DNA from: Lachnospiraceae bacterium
GTDB lineage: Bacteria; Bacillota; Clostridia; Lachnospirales; Lachnospiraceae
Direction: 5' to 3'
DNA length: 64,000 bases
Assembly (NCBI GenBank): GCA_021199655.1
Contig: JAJQHQ010000092.1
Coordinates: 17,638 to 81,637, forward strand
Shown here: positions 20,512 through 30,628 of the stretch, piece after piece
Layout: every line of letters starts with the position of its first letter
Position numbering within the stretch: the first letter of the stretch is position 1
Made by a program: the position numbers and the translations under genes
The notes under the pieces: model-generated
What the model was told of the DNA's origin: nothing
The model's input: only the letters and a program-made list of their open reading frames with translations
Databases searched by the model: none

Positions 20512-20523
20512 CATCAACCGTTA

Positions 20524-21672
20524 CTATAACTCAAAATCCTCCGGATACCGCCCCAGCATTTTTCCTGTCAAAGGCCAGATCACCACCTGGTGCGTCCTCC
20601 TCTCACGGGAAATAAAAGTCCACAGCTCCATCGCATCCATGACTTCCCGAACAAACTCTCCCTCCGGAAGCTCCCGGTAATTCTTCGGAAACCCGGCTCC
20701 ATATTCTGCTTTTACAGATTTCAGCATCCGCTCAAACTCCGTCTGATCAACGCGAACGGTCTCCGTCACCGATAATTCCCAGGCTCTGATTCCCTCCGGG
20801 TGCTGAACCAGCTCCTGAATTTTTCCAAAACACAAGAGCAAAATATCAGAAAGGGCATTGTTCCCCGGAAAGACCCTTCCCATCCGGCATTCCTCTCCCA
20901 TCAACAGATACGCGCTACTTTTGTGAATATGAACTCTGCAGTCAAACGTCTGCTCCAGGTCATCCGCAAGACGTCTTCCATAATATTTCAGATATTCAAA
21001 GTCCTCCTCCGGGCAGTTTTCCCGGTACATTCCCGGTGTAAAAAGCAGGCGTTTGTAAACACGATGCCTCCTTGCTATGCCGCGGTCTTCGTCCATCTCA
21101 AACCAGTCGCTCTTTTCAAAATCTTCCGGTGTCCCGTAGTCCATAATATCGCGGGAAAAATTTCTCATGAAATAACGGGAAGCGCCCGTGTTTTCATAAA
21201 GCACTTCCCCGGACTGTCCGTCCATGAACACATCGTCGCTTCCGTCTGTAATTTTTAAAATTCCCTGCGCCACAGCATAGCGCAGCACGCGGATCAGGCG
21301 GCGGCGTGTGGTGTAAACCGTCCAGTCAACAGCGCCGCCCAGTTCCGGCATATTCGCCGCCAGATAATCTGTCAGCTGAGACAGGATAAACTGTTCCTCC
21401 GCGTCCCGATCCTCCAGAAACATCAGCAAAATACAGAAAAACGCGTATTCCTCTTTCGAAGTAAATTCTCCGATGCCCATAAAGCTTTCCGGATCCGCCG
21501 GAATCTTTTCCATTTTCACAAGCAGAGAATTCTCAACAATCGAACACCCCAGCTTTTCCGTCGCAAAAGGGCGCAGTTCCCCGATGGAATCCCGCACACG
21601 ATAGTACGCTTCCTTATCCTCTGATTTCAATATCCACCGCCGATTCAGCAGCAGCTCCAATTCTTCCCGCAA
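20524..21672 (-). CDS. jetB: Wadjet type I JetB (TIGR02678-like)
   Basis: 382 aa between JetA and JetC; MREELELLLNRRWILKSEDKEAYYRVRD...; conserved gene order. Confidence 0.88.
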   Translation of the reverse strand: MREELELLLNRRWILKSEDKEAYYRVRDSIGELRPFATEKLGCSIVENSLLVKMEKIPADPESFMGIGEFTSKEEYAFFCILLMFLEDRDAEEQFILSQLTDYLAANMPELGGAVDWTVYTTRRRLIRVLRYAVAQGILKITDGSDDVFMDGQSGEVLYENTGASRYFMRNFSRDIMDYGTPEDFEKSDWFEMDEDRGIARRHRVYKRLLFTPGMYRENCPEEDFEYLKYYGRRLADDLEQTFDCRVHIHKSSAYLLMGEECRMGRVFPGNNALSDILLLCFGKIQELVQHPEGIRAWELSVTETVRVDQTEFERMLKSVKAEYGAGFPKNYRELPEGEFVREVMDAMELWTFISRERRTHQVVIWPLTGKMLGRYPEDFEL

Positions 21673-21758
21673 GTGTCATTCCTCCTCGGCACGGATGATT
21701 ATCCGGCGGAATCTCTGCCGCCAGATTACATTTTCGTAACAGTTCCGCAGCGTAACTG

Positions 21759-23237
21759 CTATAAAGAAAAGAGAATCCGCAGGCGCGGCATTGTAAAAAT
21801 CCCATCAGAGCATCGCACCACACAGCGTTCATCCGCATGTTCCAGATCCAGCGTAAACAACCGTCCGTCTTCTGTTCTGGCCGTATATCCATCGTCCTCC
21901 AGTGCATCCGAGAGCCACTTCAGCAAAATCTCCCGGACTCTCGGCTGAATGACCGGCAGCGCCGCAAAATCAATTGCGCCATCCTGTTCCAGACGTTCTA
22001 CTTCCTGCCTGTCCTTTTGCATTTCCTGCAGCAGCCGTTCTCTTTCTCTCGCTTTTTCTTCCCGGGTATCCCGGATCGCACTGCGGTTCGTCTTTTCCTT
22101 ATAAGAACGGATCCGCGGTTTCAGCAGAAATTCAGTCGGCTCTTCTTCATAAACGCCGACATTCATACTGTCCGTGTCCCGCTCAAAATCCCCTTTCAGA
22201 TGAAACGGCCGTTCCAGCCCAAACACCATGGCAGACATCCGATGCGCTTCCTGCACATCCCGGCATTTCATAAAAATCTCCGCCACATGGCGGTATTCCT
22301 CTTTCCGGTTGGCACTCAGGGCATTCTTTTCACTCAGCTGCGCCGCATAACGGGTAATGCGACGGATGATATCATTTGTCGCGTCAAACAGCTTTCCCGC
22401 CTCATTTTCTCTTCCTTCCTCCGACACAAACCAGTCCCGGATGCTCTGATAACGTCCGTAATCCCTTTCCTTCAGAAGCTCAGCGGATACCTCCGTATCC
22501 ATCCGGGGAATCGAAAGCTCATATTCCACTGCCTTGCCGAGCACTTTTTCCACCACTGACGGATCCAGCATTCGCAGACATTCCTCAATCACACCTACAT
22601 TCCGCTGGAGTCCGCGGATAAAGCTTCGCAGATATTCCACCAGTTTATCCTTAAACACCAGAAATTCTCTGGTCCGCATCATTTCTTCCGCTTTGACGCT
22701 GCTCAGATCGCGAATGTAATCCTGATAGTTCTGGTTCAGCCGGACAAAATCATTATTCAGATCATTCCACCAGGTATAAACGGTATCCGCGCTTTCCTTT
22801 TCCATCTCTCCGAAGCGTTCCAGCGCCAGCCGTATCCGCTCCAGCAATGTCGGCTCCAGCGACGCACCCTCGACCAGAAGGTTTTCCAGCCGCAGCACAA
22901 GCCGCTCAATCTCCACACTGTACTCTGACATCTGATAGCGAAACTTTTTGTTCCGGAATTCCTCAATGGAGGCCACCTTGCGCGTATCCTGAATCGTCAC
23001 CAGATTCTTCCATTCCGTCAGTGCCGCCAGATCCTGCTGGCACTGTTCCATGCGGTAGTCTGCGAAGTACGGATCCTGCTTCATCTGGGCATAAACATCC
23101 TCCTGATACATCCAGTACCGCAGCTTTTCATAATTCTCAAAGAAGATCCGCATAATGCTCCGATAGCGGTCCACATTATCCGCATTTAAATATTTTGTCT
23201 CCGTCAAAGGGCGGATGAGCTTATCCGATACCTGCAT
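21759..23237 (-). CDS. jetA: Wadjet type I JetA (TIGR02677-like)
   Basis: 492 aa; KYLNADNVDRYRSIMRIFFENYEKLRYWMYQEDVY; first gene of jetABCD. Confidence 0.88.
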   Translation of the reverse strand: MQVSDKLIRPLTETKYLNADNVDRYRSIMRIFFENYEKLRYWMYQEDVYAQMKQDPYFADYRMEQCQQDLAALTEWKNLVTIQDTRKVASIEEFRNKKFRYQMSEYSVEIERLVLRLENLLVEGASLEPTLLERIRLALERFGEMEKESADTVYTWWNDLNNDFVRLNQNYQDYIRDLSSVKAEEMMRTREFLVFKDKLVEYLRSFIRGLQRNVGVIEECLRMLDPSVVEKVLGKAVEYELSIPRMDTEVSAELLKERDYGRYQSIRDWFVSEEGRENEAGKLFDATNDIIRRITRYAAQLSEKNALSANRKEEYRHVAEIFMKCRDVQEAHRMSAMVFGLERPFHLKGDFERDTDSMNVGVYEEEPTEFLLKPRIRSYKEKTNRSAIRDTREEKARERERLLQEMQKDRQEVERLEQDGAIDFAALPVIQPRVREILLKWLSDALEDDGYTARTEDGRLFTLDLEHADERCVVRCSDGIFTMPRLRILFSL

Positions 23238-23249
23238 AGGGAACCTCCC

Positions 23250-24158
23250 TTACCCCGCTAATTTTGCAGCGACTTTCTCATACTCCGGCATGGGCACCCC
23301 ATATTCCTTACCCATCCGGACAACCTGATAGATCAGGCCGTCAATCTCCGACTGTTTTCCTGCCATAATATCACGCTGCATGGAAGTCGTCGCTTCCGGA
23401 GCCAGATCCGCCAGAATCTTTAAATTGGTATCTACCATATCCTGTCCAAAATCAATTCCCATGGCCTCCGCGAGTGCGACGATCTCCAGGATCATCGCCT
23501 TGAACATCTCCCGCGGCTCCCCTTCCGCCTGCACAGCTCTCGCCGCGCAATTGTAATAAAGGCCAACCGCGCCGATAGGAGACACATAGGAAAACTTCTG
23601 CAGCGCATCCCGCCGAATATTATCAGAAAGAATGCCGCGGATTCCGCTTTCTTCAAAGTCCCGGGCAATCTCCTTCAGAACCGGTCTGTATTCTTCCACA
23701 CTGCGAACTCCGAATACGACGCGGCAGATCGCTCCATGCTGCTTCAGAATGCCGGGAGCCTCCACATTCGCAGAAACATAAATACATCCGTCTGTCACCA
23801 GAATGCCGGGAAGCTCTTCCTGCATTTTCCCGCCGGTTCCATAGATATTCAAAATCGGGATCACGACCGTGTCCGGTCCGGCCACTCTTCGAATCAGAGG
23901 ATAAACACTGTCCAGCGAATATCCTTTTACGCAAACCAGAATCACATCCGGCTGTTCGTCATATTCTTCCTCAGAGACTGCCTTCACAGGCAGAACCACC
24001 GTCTGTCCATTCCACACCTGATGAACGGTAAGCCCCTGTGCTTTCATGGCTTTCAGATGCTCGCCCCGGGCAATGAGCGTCACATCCTTTCCGCCTTCCG
24101 TAAGCTTATACCCCAGGATGCCGCCGGTCCCGCCGGCACCGATAATCATGTATTTCAT
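23250..24158 (-). CDS. Ketopantoate reductase family protein (ApbA/PanE)
   Basis: MKYMIIGAGGTGGILGYKLTEGGKDVTLIARGEHLKAMKAQGL. Confidence 0.88.
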   Translation of the reverse strand: MKYMIIGAGGTGGILGYKLTEGGKDVTLIARGEHLKAMKAQGLTVHQVWNGQTVVLPVKAVSEEEYDEQPDVILVCVKGYSLDSVYPLIRRVAGPDTVVIPILNIYGTGGKMQEELPGILVTDGCIYVSANVEAPGILKQHGAICRVVFGVRSVEEYRPVLKEIARDFEESGIRGILSDNIRRDALQKFSYVSPIGAVGLYYNCAARAVQAEGEPREMFKAMILEIVALAEAMGIDFGQDMVDTNLKILADLAPEATTSMQRDIMAGKQSEIDGLIYQVVRMGKEYGVPMPEYEKVAAKLAG

Positions 24159-24176
24159 CGTTTTGTGTCTCCTTTT

Positions 24177-24563
24177 CTACAAATCTTTCTCTATCATTCC
24201 AATCAGTTCGAGGTCTGCCGGCAGCCATTCCACACTGTACAATTCCTCCTTCGAAAGCCATCTTGCAGCCTCATGTTCCTTCAGCACCAGATCGCCCGAG
24301 ACAACCTCAGCCCAGAAGCAGTTCATCGACAGATGAAATGTCGGATAGTCATACTCGACCCGTGTGATCTGCTCTCCTACTGCTATCACTGTATCCAGTT
24401 CCTCGCGGATTTCACGCATTAGCGCTTCCTGCTCCGTCTCCCCCGGCTCCACCTTTCCGCCCGGAAATTCCCAGCCATCCTTAAATTCGCCATAGCCTCG
24501 CTGGGTGGCAAATATTTTGTTTTCGTGCCGGATCACGGCGGCCACTACTTTTACGATTTTCAT
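24177..24563 (-). CDS. NUDIX (MutT-like) hydrolase
   Basis: Nudix box GGKVEPGETEQEALMREIREELDT. Confidence 0.92.
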   Translation of the reverse strand: MKIVKVVAAVIRHENKIFATQRGYGEFKDGWEFPGGKVEPGETEQEALMREIREELDTVIAVGEQITRVEYDYPTFHLSMNCFWAEVVSGDLVLKEHEAARWLSKEELYSVEWLPADLELIGMIEKDL

Positions 24564-24601
24564 TTCTTTCTCACTTTTATACTCTGTACAACTTCAGCAG
24601 T

Positions 24602-25231
24602 TCACCCGGCATCCGCTTCCATCAGTTCTTTCAGCCTCTCCAGCACATGCCCCAGCACATAATAGGTCGTCTCATAGCGCAGAAAATCCAGCGTATTTTC
24701 ATCCCACATGAATTTCAGGCTCGCCGGAAATTCATCGTCTGACTCCCAGAACTGCAGCATCAGCGGAAGAAACGGAAACGGATGCAACAGATATGACACG
24801 TCCCCAATCTTCTGCTTTTCCCCGCCCAGAGTCTCGCAGGCCTTTCTAAGTTCCGGCAGCCTTCCGTCGAAATAATCCGCATATTTTCCATAAAGGTCAT
24901 TGCCCAGGCCGGAGGACCGAACCGTGCCTTTCAGATCATTGACCTTCACAAATTGTCCGGACAGACGGCAGTCTTCCTTCGAGTCGCAGAGCACATCACA
25001 AATGGCAAGCACTTCATTAAAGCCTGCATGCTCCACATGTGTGAATCCGTCCGCTGTCCATTCGGTTCGGCCGGAACTGCGGTCAATGCGGTAATCCCGC
25101 CCCACAAATTCTATGTACAGGTACTGCCCATCATGTTTCAGATGAAATTTGTCGATCATATTCTCCTGATCATAGTTCAGAAACCGCCGCTCCGCATTGT
25201 CTCTTGTAATGTCATAATTGGATGATGCCAT
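24602..25231 (-). CDS. DUF3786 domain-containing protein
   Basis: 209 aa; FPFLPLMLQFWESDDEFPASLKFMWDENTLDFLRYETTYYVLGHVLERL. Confidence 0.7.
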   Translation of the reverse strand: MASSNYDITRDNAERRFLNYDQENMIDKFHLKHDGQYLYIEFVGRDYRIDRSSGRTEWTADGFTHVEHAGFNEVLAICDVLCDSKEDCRLSGQFVKVNDLKGTVRSSGLGNDLYGKYADYFDGRLPELRKACETLGGEKQKIGDVSYLLHPFPFLPLMLQFWESDDEFPASLKFMWDENTLDFLRYETTYYVLGHVLERLKELMEADAG

Positions 25232-25324
25232 ATTGTTTATCAGCCCTTCTTCTGGTGTGTCCGCCTTCCGCTTCTTTTAGTGGAACATATTTAAAGCCAG
25301 GTTAAATAATATTATTCATTTAAC

Positions 25325-26458
25325 CTACAGCCTGATATATAAACGTTTCCGATGCAGAATTCTGTCAATCTGCGTATTAACCAGATGGTCTAATACAGAA
25401 AGGCGTTCTTCAGGCAGGCCGTATTCCCGATTTCTGTTAAATTGAAACCCGGTCAGGTTTTGCAGATCCGAACGAATCTGCGGTGTAAGCAGGCCATGCG
25501 CGATTTCATTGAAATCTTCCCCAATTTTGGTCGGCCGTTCCGCCAGATAAGCATTCATATTCCGAAAATCATCTTCTTCCGCATAGGGCAGCAACGCCTG
25601 ATTATGGTCGAACACTGGCGCCATTCCGGTAATTACCAGCGTATCCGTGTCAAACAACATCCCATAATTTCCACGATGTCGATCTGTATTAATAATCAAC
25701 GCATCCAGCACGACCATTCGTCGGAAATCATCGTCCGCACCATATTTCTCCATGTAGGAGAGAATACCTTCCGGATCCAGAATATTCCTGGCCGCAGCGT
25801 GAATCGTCACAAATCCAGACTGTTCATCTGTAAAAAGCGGGCATCGGGAAACCAGTTTTCCCCGAAACATTTCAATCTGATAAGGCACATAAGACCGGCA
25901 AAACGCCGCCGCCACCTCACTTGCATACATCTCGGAATAGGGCTCCAATCCTGCATTTCGCGCCCCTTCAGATCCCTGCTTCATCAGGTAAATCTTACCA
26001 TTCTCCCTTATCCAGCATTTTGCAAATGAACCGCTTGTACCAAATTCAGGGGAAGTAGTGGAAAAGCTTTCTCCATACAACCCACCTTCAAAAGCCAAAT
26101 GCGCAATCGTCTCATCAAAATCGTTCCGAAAGAGAGAAACCCGATCCCATGTCAGATCAGACGCCGCAGGACGAATCCAGAATGTGTCATTCAAGTTCAA
26201 CGCGTAGGTCACGCGAATATAGCCTTCCAAATCATAGCACCCGCACAAACGGAGAAGTTTCTCAATATGCGCCCGGTGTTTAGGTGCCTGACGTTGAGCA
26301 ATCCACGACTGAATATCAGAAAATCCAATCGGCAGGAGGGCGCCGCTTTCACGGGAGATTTCCTCAAACTTCAGCGTTCCAAGTTCTGAACGATGCACCT
26401 GAAAGGTCAGAAGTTTTCGGTCTTTATTCATCAAAAAAAACGTGTTATCCAGAAACAT
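25325..26458 (-). CDS. HipA-like kinase family protein (orphan)
   Basis: GTSGSFAKCWIRENGKIYLMKQGS; VLDALIINTDRHRGNYGML; start shifted to ATG after AGGAGG. Confidence 0.75.
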   Translation of the reverse strand: MFLDNTFFLMNKDRKLLTFQVHRSELGTLKFEEISRESGALLPIGFSDIQSWIAQRQAPKHRAHIEKLLRLCGCYDLEGYIRVTYALNLNDTFWIRPAASDLTWDRVSLFRNDFDETIAHLAFEGGLYGESFSTTSPEFGTSGSFAKCWIRENGKIYLMKQGSEGARNAGLEPYSEMYASEVAAAFCRSYVPYQIEMFRGKLVSRCPLFTDEQSGFVTIHAAARNILDPEGILSYMEKYGADDDFRRMVVLDALIINTDRHRGNYGMLFDTDTLVITGMAPVFDHNQALLPYAEEDDFRNMNAYLAERPTKIGEDFNEIAHGLLTPQIRSDLQNLTGFQFNRNREYGLPEERLSVLDHLVNTQIDRILHRKRLYIRL

Positions 26459-26687
26459 ATACGTTCCTCCTGATATATCCATTCGTTATTATAACGTCAC
26501 TGAAATAAATAACAACACTTTTTGTCTTACCTTCCTTGTGTTAATGTTTCATTTATCATCTGTTTATTAATCAGACCTCCTCACGAATCAAAAATGCTTC
26601 TTTTCCTGTTACTCTATCTAAATCGTCAATGATCGCCAGCATCTTCTTTTCAGCATTCTTCATAAATCCGCCATTCATAACACGTTT

Positions 26688-26742
26688 TAACTCAATTCTA
26701 ACTCAACTCTAACTCAACTCTAACTCAATTTTAACTCGATTA
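26688..26742. repeat. Five tandem 11-bp iterons plus partial inverted copy downstream
   Basis: TAACTCAATTC, TAACTCAACTC, TAACTCAACTC, TAACTCAATTT, TAACTCGATTA; reversed arm at ~26758-26772. Confidence 0.85.
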
Positions 26743-26808
26743 CCGATTGAATTAAAGTCGAGTTAGAGTTAAATATATCTGTCTTTTTCATCTGCGTTTC
26801 ATAGAACC

Positions 26809-27321
26809 TTACCGCCGGTAGCGGAATCCATATTCTATTTTTAACCTTTCCCAAATTTCAAATGCGACTGGACAGACGCCTACGGCATCCAGAACGCTGA
26901 ACAGGCTTTGTAATCTTTCCGGTTGATTTGTATAGGGGTATTTTTTGCAGCTATCAGGCTTGCAGTCCCCCAAAATGCATTCTCCTGACTCGTTCATAAA
27001 ATCGCATGGCATGTGGAGCGTGGCATAGTTTCCCTCTACGTCAAGCTCGGCTTTTAAATACTGCTCTTTAAAAACGTCCACACTCATTCCCAACTTATCC
27101 GCATCCTGCTCCAGGTCCTCTTCCGGTATGCTTCCAGCATATAATTTGCAGCAATTACGGCATCTGCTGCAATCATAATTTTGAAACAATTCATTATGTA
27201 ATCTCTGAAACTGCTCATCCAGCTTCTCCTCATCCGCATGAATCTTTAAGAATGTACGAAATGCCAGATTTTCATTTTCTTTTTTCTTTGATTGAAATTT
27301 CACTTCTCTTGGTTTTATCAT
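26809..27321 (-). CDS. YkgJ-family cysteine cluster protein
   Basis: NYDCSRCRNCCKLYAGSIPEEDL; CILGDCKPDSCKKYPYTNQ. Confidence 0.8.
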   Translation of the reverse strand: MIKPREVKFQSKKKENENLAFRTFLKIHADEEKLDEQFQRLHNELFQNYDCSRCRNCCKLYAGSIPEEDLEQDADKLGMSVDVFKEQYLKAELDVEGNYATLHMPCDFMNESGECILGDCKPDSCKKYPYTNQPERLQSLFSVLDAVGVCPVAFEIWERLKIEYGFRYRR

Positions 27322-27499
27322 GTCCTCACCCCGCAAACATTTCCAATTAATACTTTTTCCGCTGTTCGTCTCTCATTTCCTCTGATTATAGCTGCAATTT
27401 CTTCCAGATGCAAGTAAAGCTCACATTTAGCGGTCAGAATAGTCTCCTTTCTTTTCCAGTCGCCTGCAATACATTTATCGCCTTCCCTTATATTTCACG

Positions 27500-27720
27500 C
27501 CGCCTTCGCCTGCTTCAGGAAGCGATAAATCTTTGTCCCATCCGCTCTCCCGAACCGCTTCAGCGAGCCAAGATACAGATCCTTCGGCTTTTTTTCCGCT
27601 TCTGTCAGTTCAAAAATCTTCGCGACCTCATCTTCATATTCCGTATCCGCAAAAAGAGTCTCAATCTTCTTTTTCCGGCGTTCTTTCCCGTCCTGCTACA
27701 AAGAGATTTTCGTTCATCCG
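27500..27720 (-). pseudogene. Frameshifted short CDS
   Basis: GGAGG RBS then MNENLFVAGRERTPEKED*; shifted frame continues KKKIETLFADTEYEDEVAKIFELTEAEKKPKDLYLGSLKRFGRADGTKIYRFLKQAKAA*. Confidence 0.5.
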
Positions 27721-28080
27721 TCTGCCCCTCCTTTTTTACACGGCATTTAGTATATATTATATATTATTAATATACTCATTTCAAGATACACCAGCTATTT
27801 AATTTTGTATACAATCTCTTCCGTCGTTCCTTGTTTGCAAAATATGTTATTGTTTTCCGGATGATTCCTGTTCCATTATCATCTGCTCAGTTACACTTAT
27901 CAGAACATGAATCCGGCTGCTTTATTATATTAGCATCAGGATGAATTACAGGATTTCTCGTAACTGTTCAGTCCTTCACAGTTATGATTTTTCAAATTAT
28001 TTCCGCAAATAAAATAATCAAAAATTATTGGGACGTTTTTGCGCTCTCATCCGTCTAATATATGAAAGGGGGAAATGAGC

Positions 28081-28590
28081 ATGGAAGAATTTGCTGAACT
28101 GGCTGAAAAGGCAGCCGGACATGATGCCGACGCCTTTACAGCACTGATGCAATCGCAGATGCAGAATATGTATAAAACAGCACGCGCGATCCTGGCGAAT
28201 GAATCCGACATAGCTGATGCGATTTCCGAGACTATTCTCACCTGTTGGGAAAAGCTGGATCAGCTGAGCGACCCGGCCTGGTTTCGCACATGGATGACAC
28301 GGATTCTGGTCAACAAATGCAATGACGTGATCCGGCAGGGAAAAAATCTATGCATGCCGGGGGAGGTGCCTGAGATATCCGCGGCGGATTCCGGATTTAC
28401 AAATGCCGAATGGAACGAGGCGCTTGGCATGCTGGATGAAAAATACCGTCTGGTGCTGATGCTGTATTATGTGGAAGGCTATAAAACCAGTGAGATCAGT
28501 ACAATTCTGGAAGTAACCGAAAGTACGGTACGCACACAGCTGGCAAGAGGACGTGAAAAGCTGGCACAGGCTGTTACAGGGAAAAAGTGA
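28081..28590 (+). CDS. ECF-type RNA polymerase sigma factor
   Basis: Sigma70 region 2 and region 4 (LMLYYVEGYKTSEISTILEVTESTVRTQLARGREKL). Confidence 0.9.
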   Translation: MEEFAELAEKAAGHDADAFTALMQSQMQNMYKTARAILANESDIADAISETILTCWEKLDQLSDPAWFRTWMTRILVNKCNDVIRQGKNLCMPGEVPEISAADSGFTNAEWNEALGMLDEKYRLVLMLYYVEGYKTSEISTILEVTESTVRTQLARGREKLAQAVTGKK

Positions 28591-28673
28591 AAAGCCGCGC
28601 ATGAAAAATCGCCCGGCAGAGAGGCGCAGCCTGCGAACTCAATGCAGGACAAATAAAGGAGGCAAATGCGCTT

Positions 28674-30200
28674 ATGAAAGAAATTAAGACAGAGCATTGG
28701 CAGACGGCTGAGAGTCAAAATGATTCGAATAAAGCCATCAGGAAGGAATGGGATCCTGGAGAAGTGATTGAAGTACTGCGGGAAGATATTGAAATTCCGG
28801 AAGCTGTAAAACAGAAAGCGAATGAAGCCTTTTCCAAAATAAATCAGGAAAAGGAAGCAACTGCAAATGAGGCGTTTTCCAAAATACATCGGGAAGCGAA
28901 AGCAACTGCACATTCCGAGATCCCGGAGAAAGAAGTTGTATATAAGAAAAAAACTGTGTATGAGAAAGCTCACATGCGTGAAAATCACGAAAAAGATGGA
29001 GTCTCTTTGGCAGGGAACACATCAAACAGAAACATAGCCGCCAAAGAGGCAGGCAGCCAAATGCAAGGAAACAGCAAACACTCCGGAGCAGGAAAAAGAA
29101 GCTCTCGCACCCACAAACACGCACTGGCAGTCGGAATCGCGGCGGCATGCGCGGTGATGATCTGCAGCGTAGGCGTGATGGCCGCGTATCGGCAGTGGAG
29201 CCGCTCCGTAGAGAAGGGAATGCAGGCGGACGAAGAGCAACTCGCCGACCTTGAAGCCGAGCAAATGCTGTCCGTATCCGGAGCATCCGTGACAGACCAG
29301 GGTGTGACGATCACCTCCGAAGAAGCCATTGTCGACAGCCATTATGCCTATCTCGTATTCAAAGTAGAAGGCTATACGCTGGAAGAAGGAGCACAGCCGG
29401 AATTTACAAATGTGGATGTGAGTGCTTCTGATGGAGAAGATCTCTATCTGGAAGGAAGTGGAGCTACCTCCTGCAACTTCTATAACGGTCTGATCGTCGG
29501 CGAAAACGGAAGGGCTGTAAACGCGGATGGAAGCGAAATAAAAGAGGATGAGGATGGTAACTGGCTTCTGCAGTATGTGCAGGACGACGGAAGTCTGGAA
29601 TACTGTATCACCCTTTATTCCACAACAGAGGGCGCATTTATCGGAAGGAACTTACACATCGAATTTCAGGGGCTGGGTTCATATATAGAAGATTCCGAAG
29701 AGGAAATCCGAACAGGCATTGACGGTACCTGGAACTTTGATCTGGCTCTGTCCGGTTCGCCAAACACGACAACCTTTGATCTGGATACGGTGCTTGGAGA
29801 CAGCGGCGCGACCGTAATTCAGGCTGTTCTCTCTCCGCTATCCGCAACGATATACTATGAATTTCCTTATTCCGAATACACAGTCGAAGCGGAAGATGAA
29901 AACGGAATGACGCGGATCACCACTTCTTTTGAAGAAGCGCCGACATTTCTCGGTTTCCGCATGAAAGACGGCACAGATATTCGTTATCTGACTGGCGGAG
30001 GCTCCAACGGCTATGATAACGACTGGAATGATATTGATAACGGTGAAATGCTCATTTACCGTGTAATACAGGGCTATGGACGTGTCATCGATGTGGATGA
30101 AATCGAAAGCCTGCTGTTTCTGAAATCTTATCCGGAAGAATCAGAAGAAGGGGAAGCGGTGCTCACTGATGAGAATCTGTATATTGTACCGCTGCAGTAG
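28674..30200 (+). CDS. DUF4179-type anti-sigma-like membrane protein
   Basis: Downstream of ECF sigma; TM segment ALAVGIAAACAVMICSVGVMAAY; DUF4179-like extracellular part. Confidence 0.75.
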   Translation: MKEIKTEHWQTAESQNDSNKAIRKEWDPGEVIEVLREDIEIPEAVKQKANEAFSKINQEKEATANEAFSKIHREAKATAHSEIPEKEVVYKKKTVYEKAHMRENHEKDGVSLAGNTSNRNIAAKEAGSQMQGNSKHSGAGKRSSRTHKHALAVGIAAACAVMICSVGVMAAYRQWSRSVEKGMQADEEQLADLEAEQMLSVSGASVTDQGVTITSEEAIVDSHYAYLVFKVEGYTLEEGAQPEFTNVDVSASDGEDLYLEGSGATSCNFYNGLIVGENGRAVNADGSEIKEDEDGNWLLQYVQDDGSLEYCITLYSTTEGAFIGRNLHIEFQGLGSYIEDSEEEIRTGIDGTWNFDLALSGSPNTTTFDLDTVLGDSGATVIQAVLSPLSATIYYEFPYSEYTVEAEDENGMTRITTSFEEAPTFLGFRMKDGTDIRYLTGGGSNGYDNDWNDIDNGEMLIYRVIQGYGRVIDVDEIESLLFLKSYPEESEEGEAVLTDENLYIVPLQ

Positions 30201-30523
30201 TACGATATGCAAAAACCGAGAAGATGTATTTGGAAACGGATATTTATAACCGTTACTGTATTTTAAATTCTATGATAGGAGCAGTCTGCAAGTCATTTGC
30301 AGGCTGCTTTTTCTTATCCTTTAAGGAAACTATTCGGACTCGACACGCTCACCATGTTCTCTGATCAAAGCGCTTTTCGAAACCATCCATTGTTCTCCAA
30401 ACTTCTGCTCATCAATTCCTTTTTTACTTACCATATGCGACTGCATTACGCAAAATACTTTCATTTTGTCCCCATAAAATTCATCCAGAATTTCTTTTAA
30501 ATACAGCTACGAATCGAAAAAAA

Positions 30524-30603
30524 TTAATGATAAACATTAAAAAAACATTGACAAACATTATTTTCAAGTATATACTACAGCACGAATTAACGATAAACAT
30601 TAA
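30524..30603 (+). promoter_or_regulatory. Promoter flanked by two 17-bp palindromic operators
   Basis: TTAATGATAAACATTAA (30524-30540), TTGACA (30548)-N17-TATACT (30571), TTAACGATAAACATTAA (30587-30603). Confidence 0.75.
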
Positions 30604-30628
30604 TTTTTTAATGAAAAGGAGCTATATC

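Noticed and set aside
26688-26742. 11-bp tandem repeats as a CRISPR array
   Set aside because: No spacers, unit far too short, no cas genes in the window.
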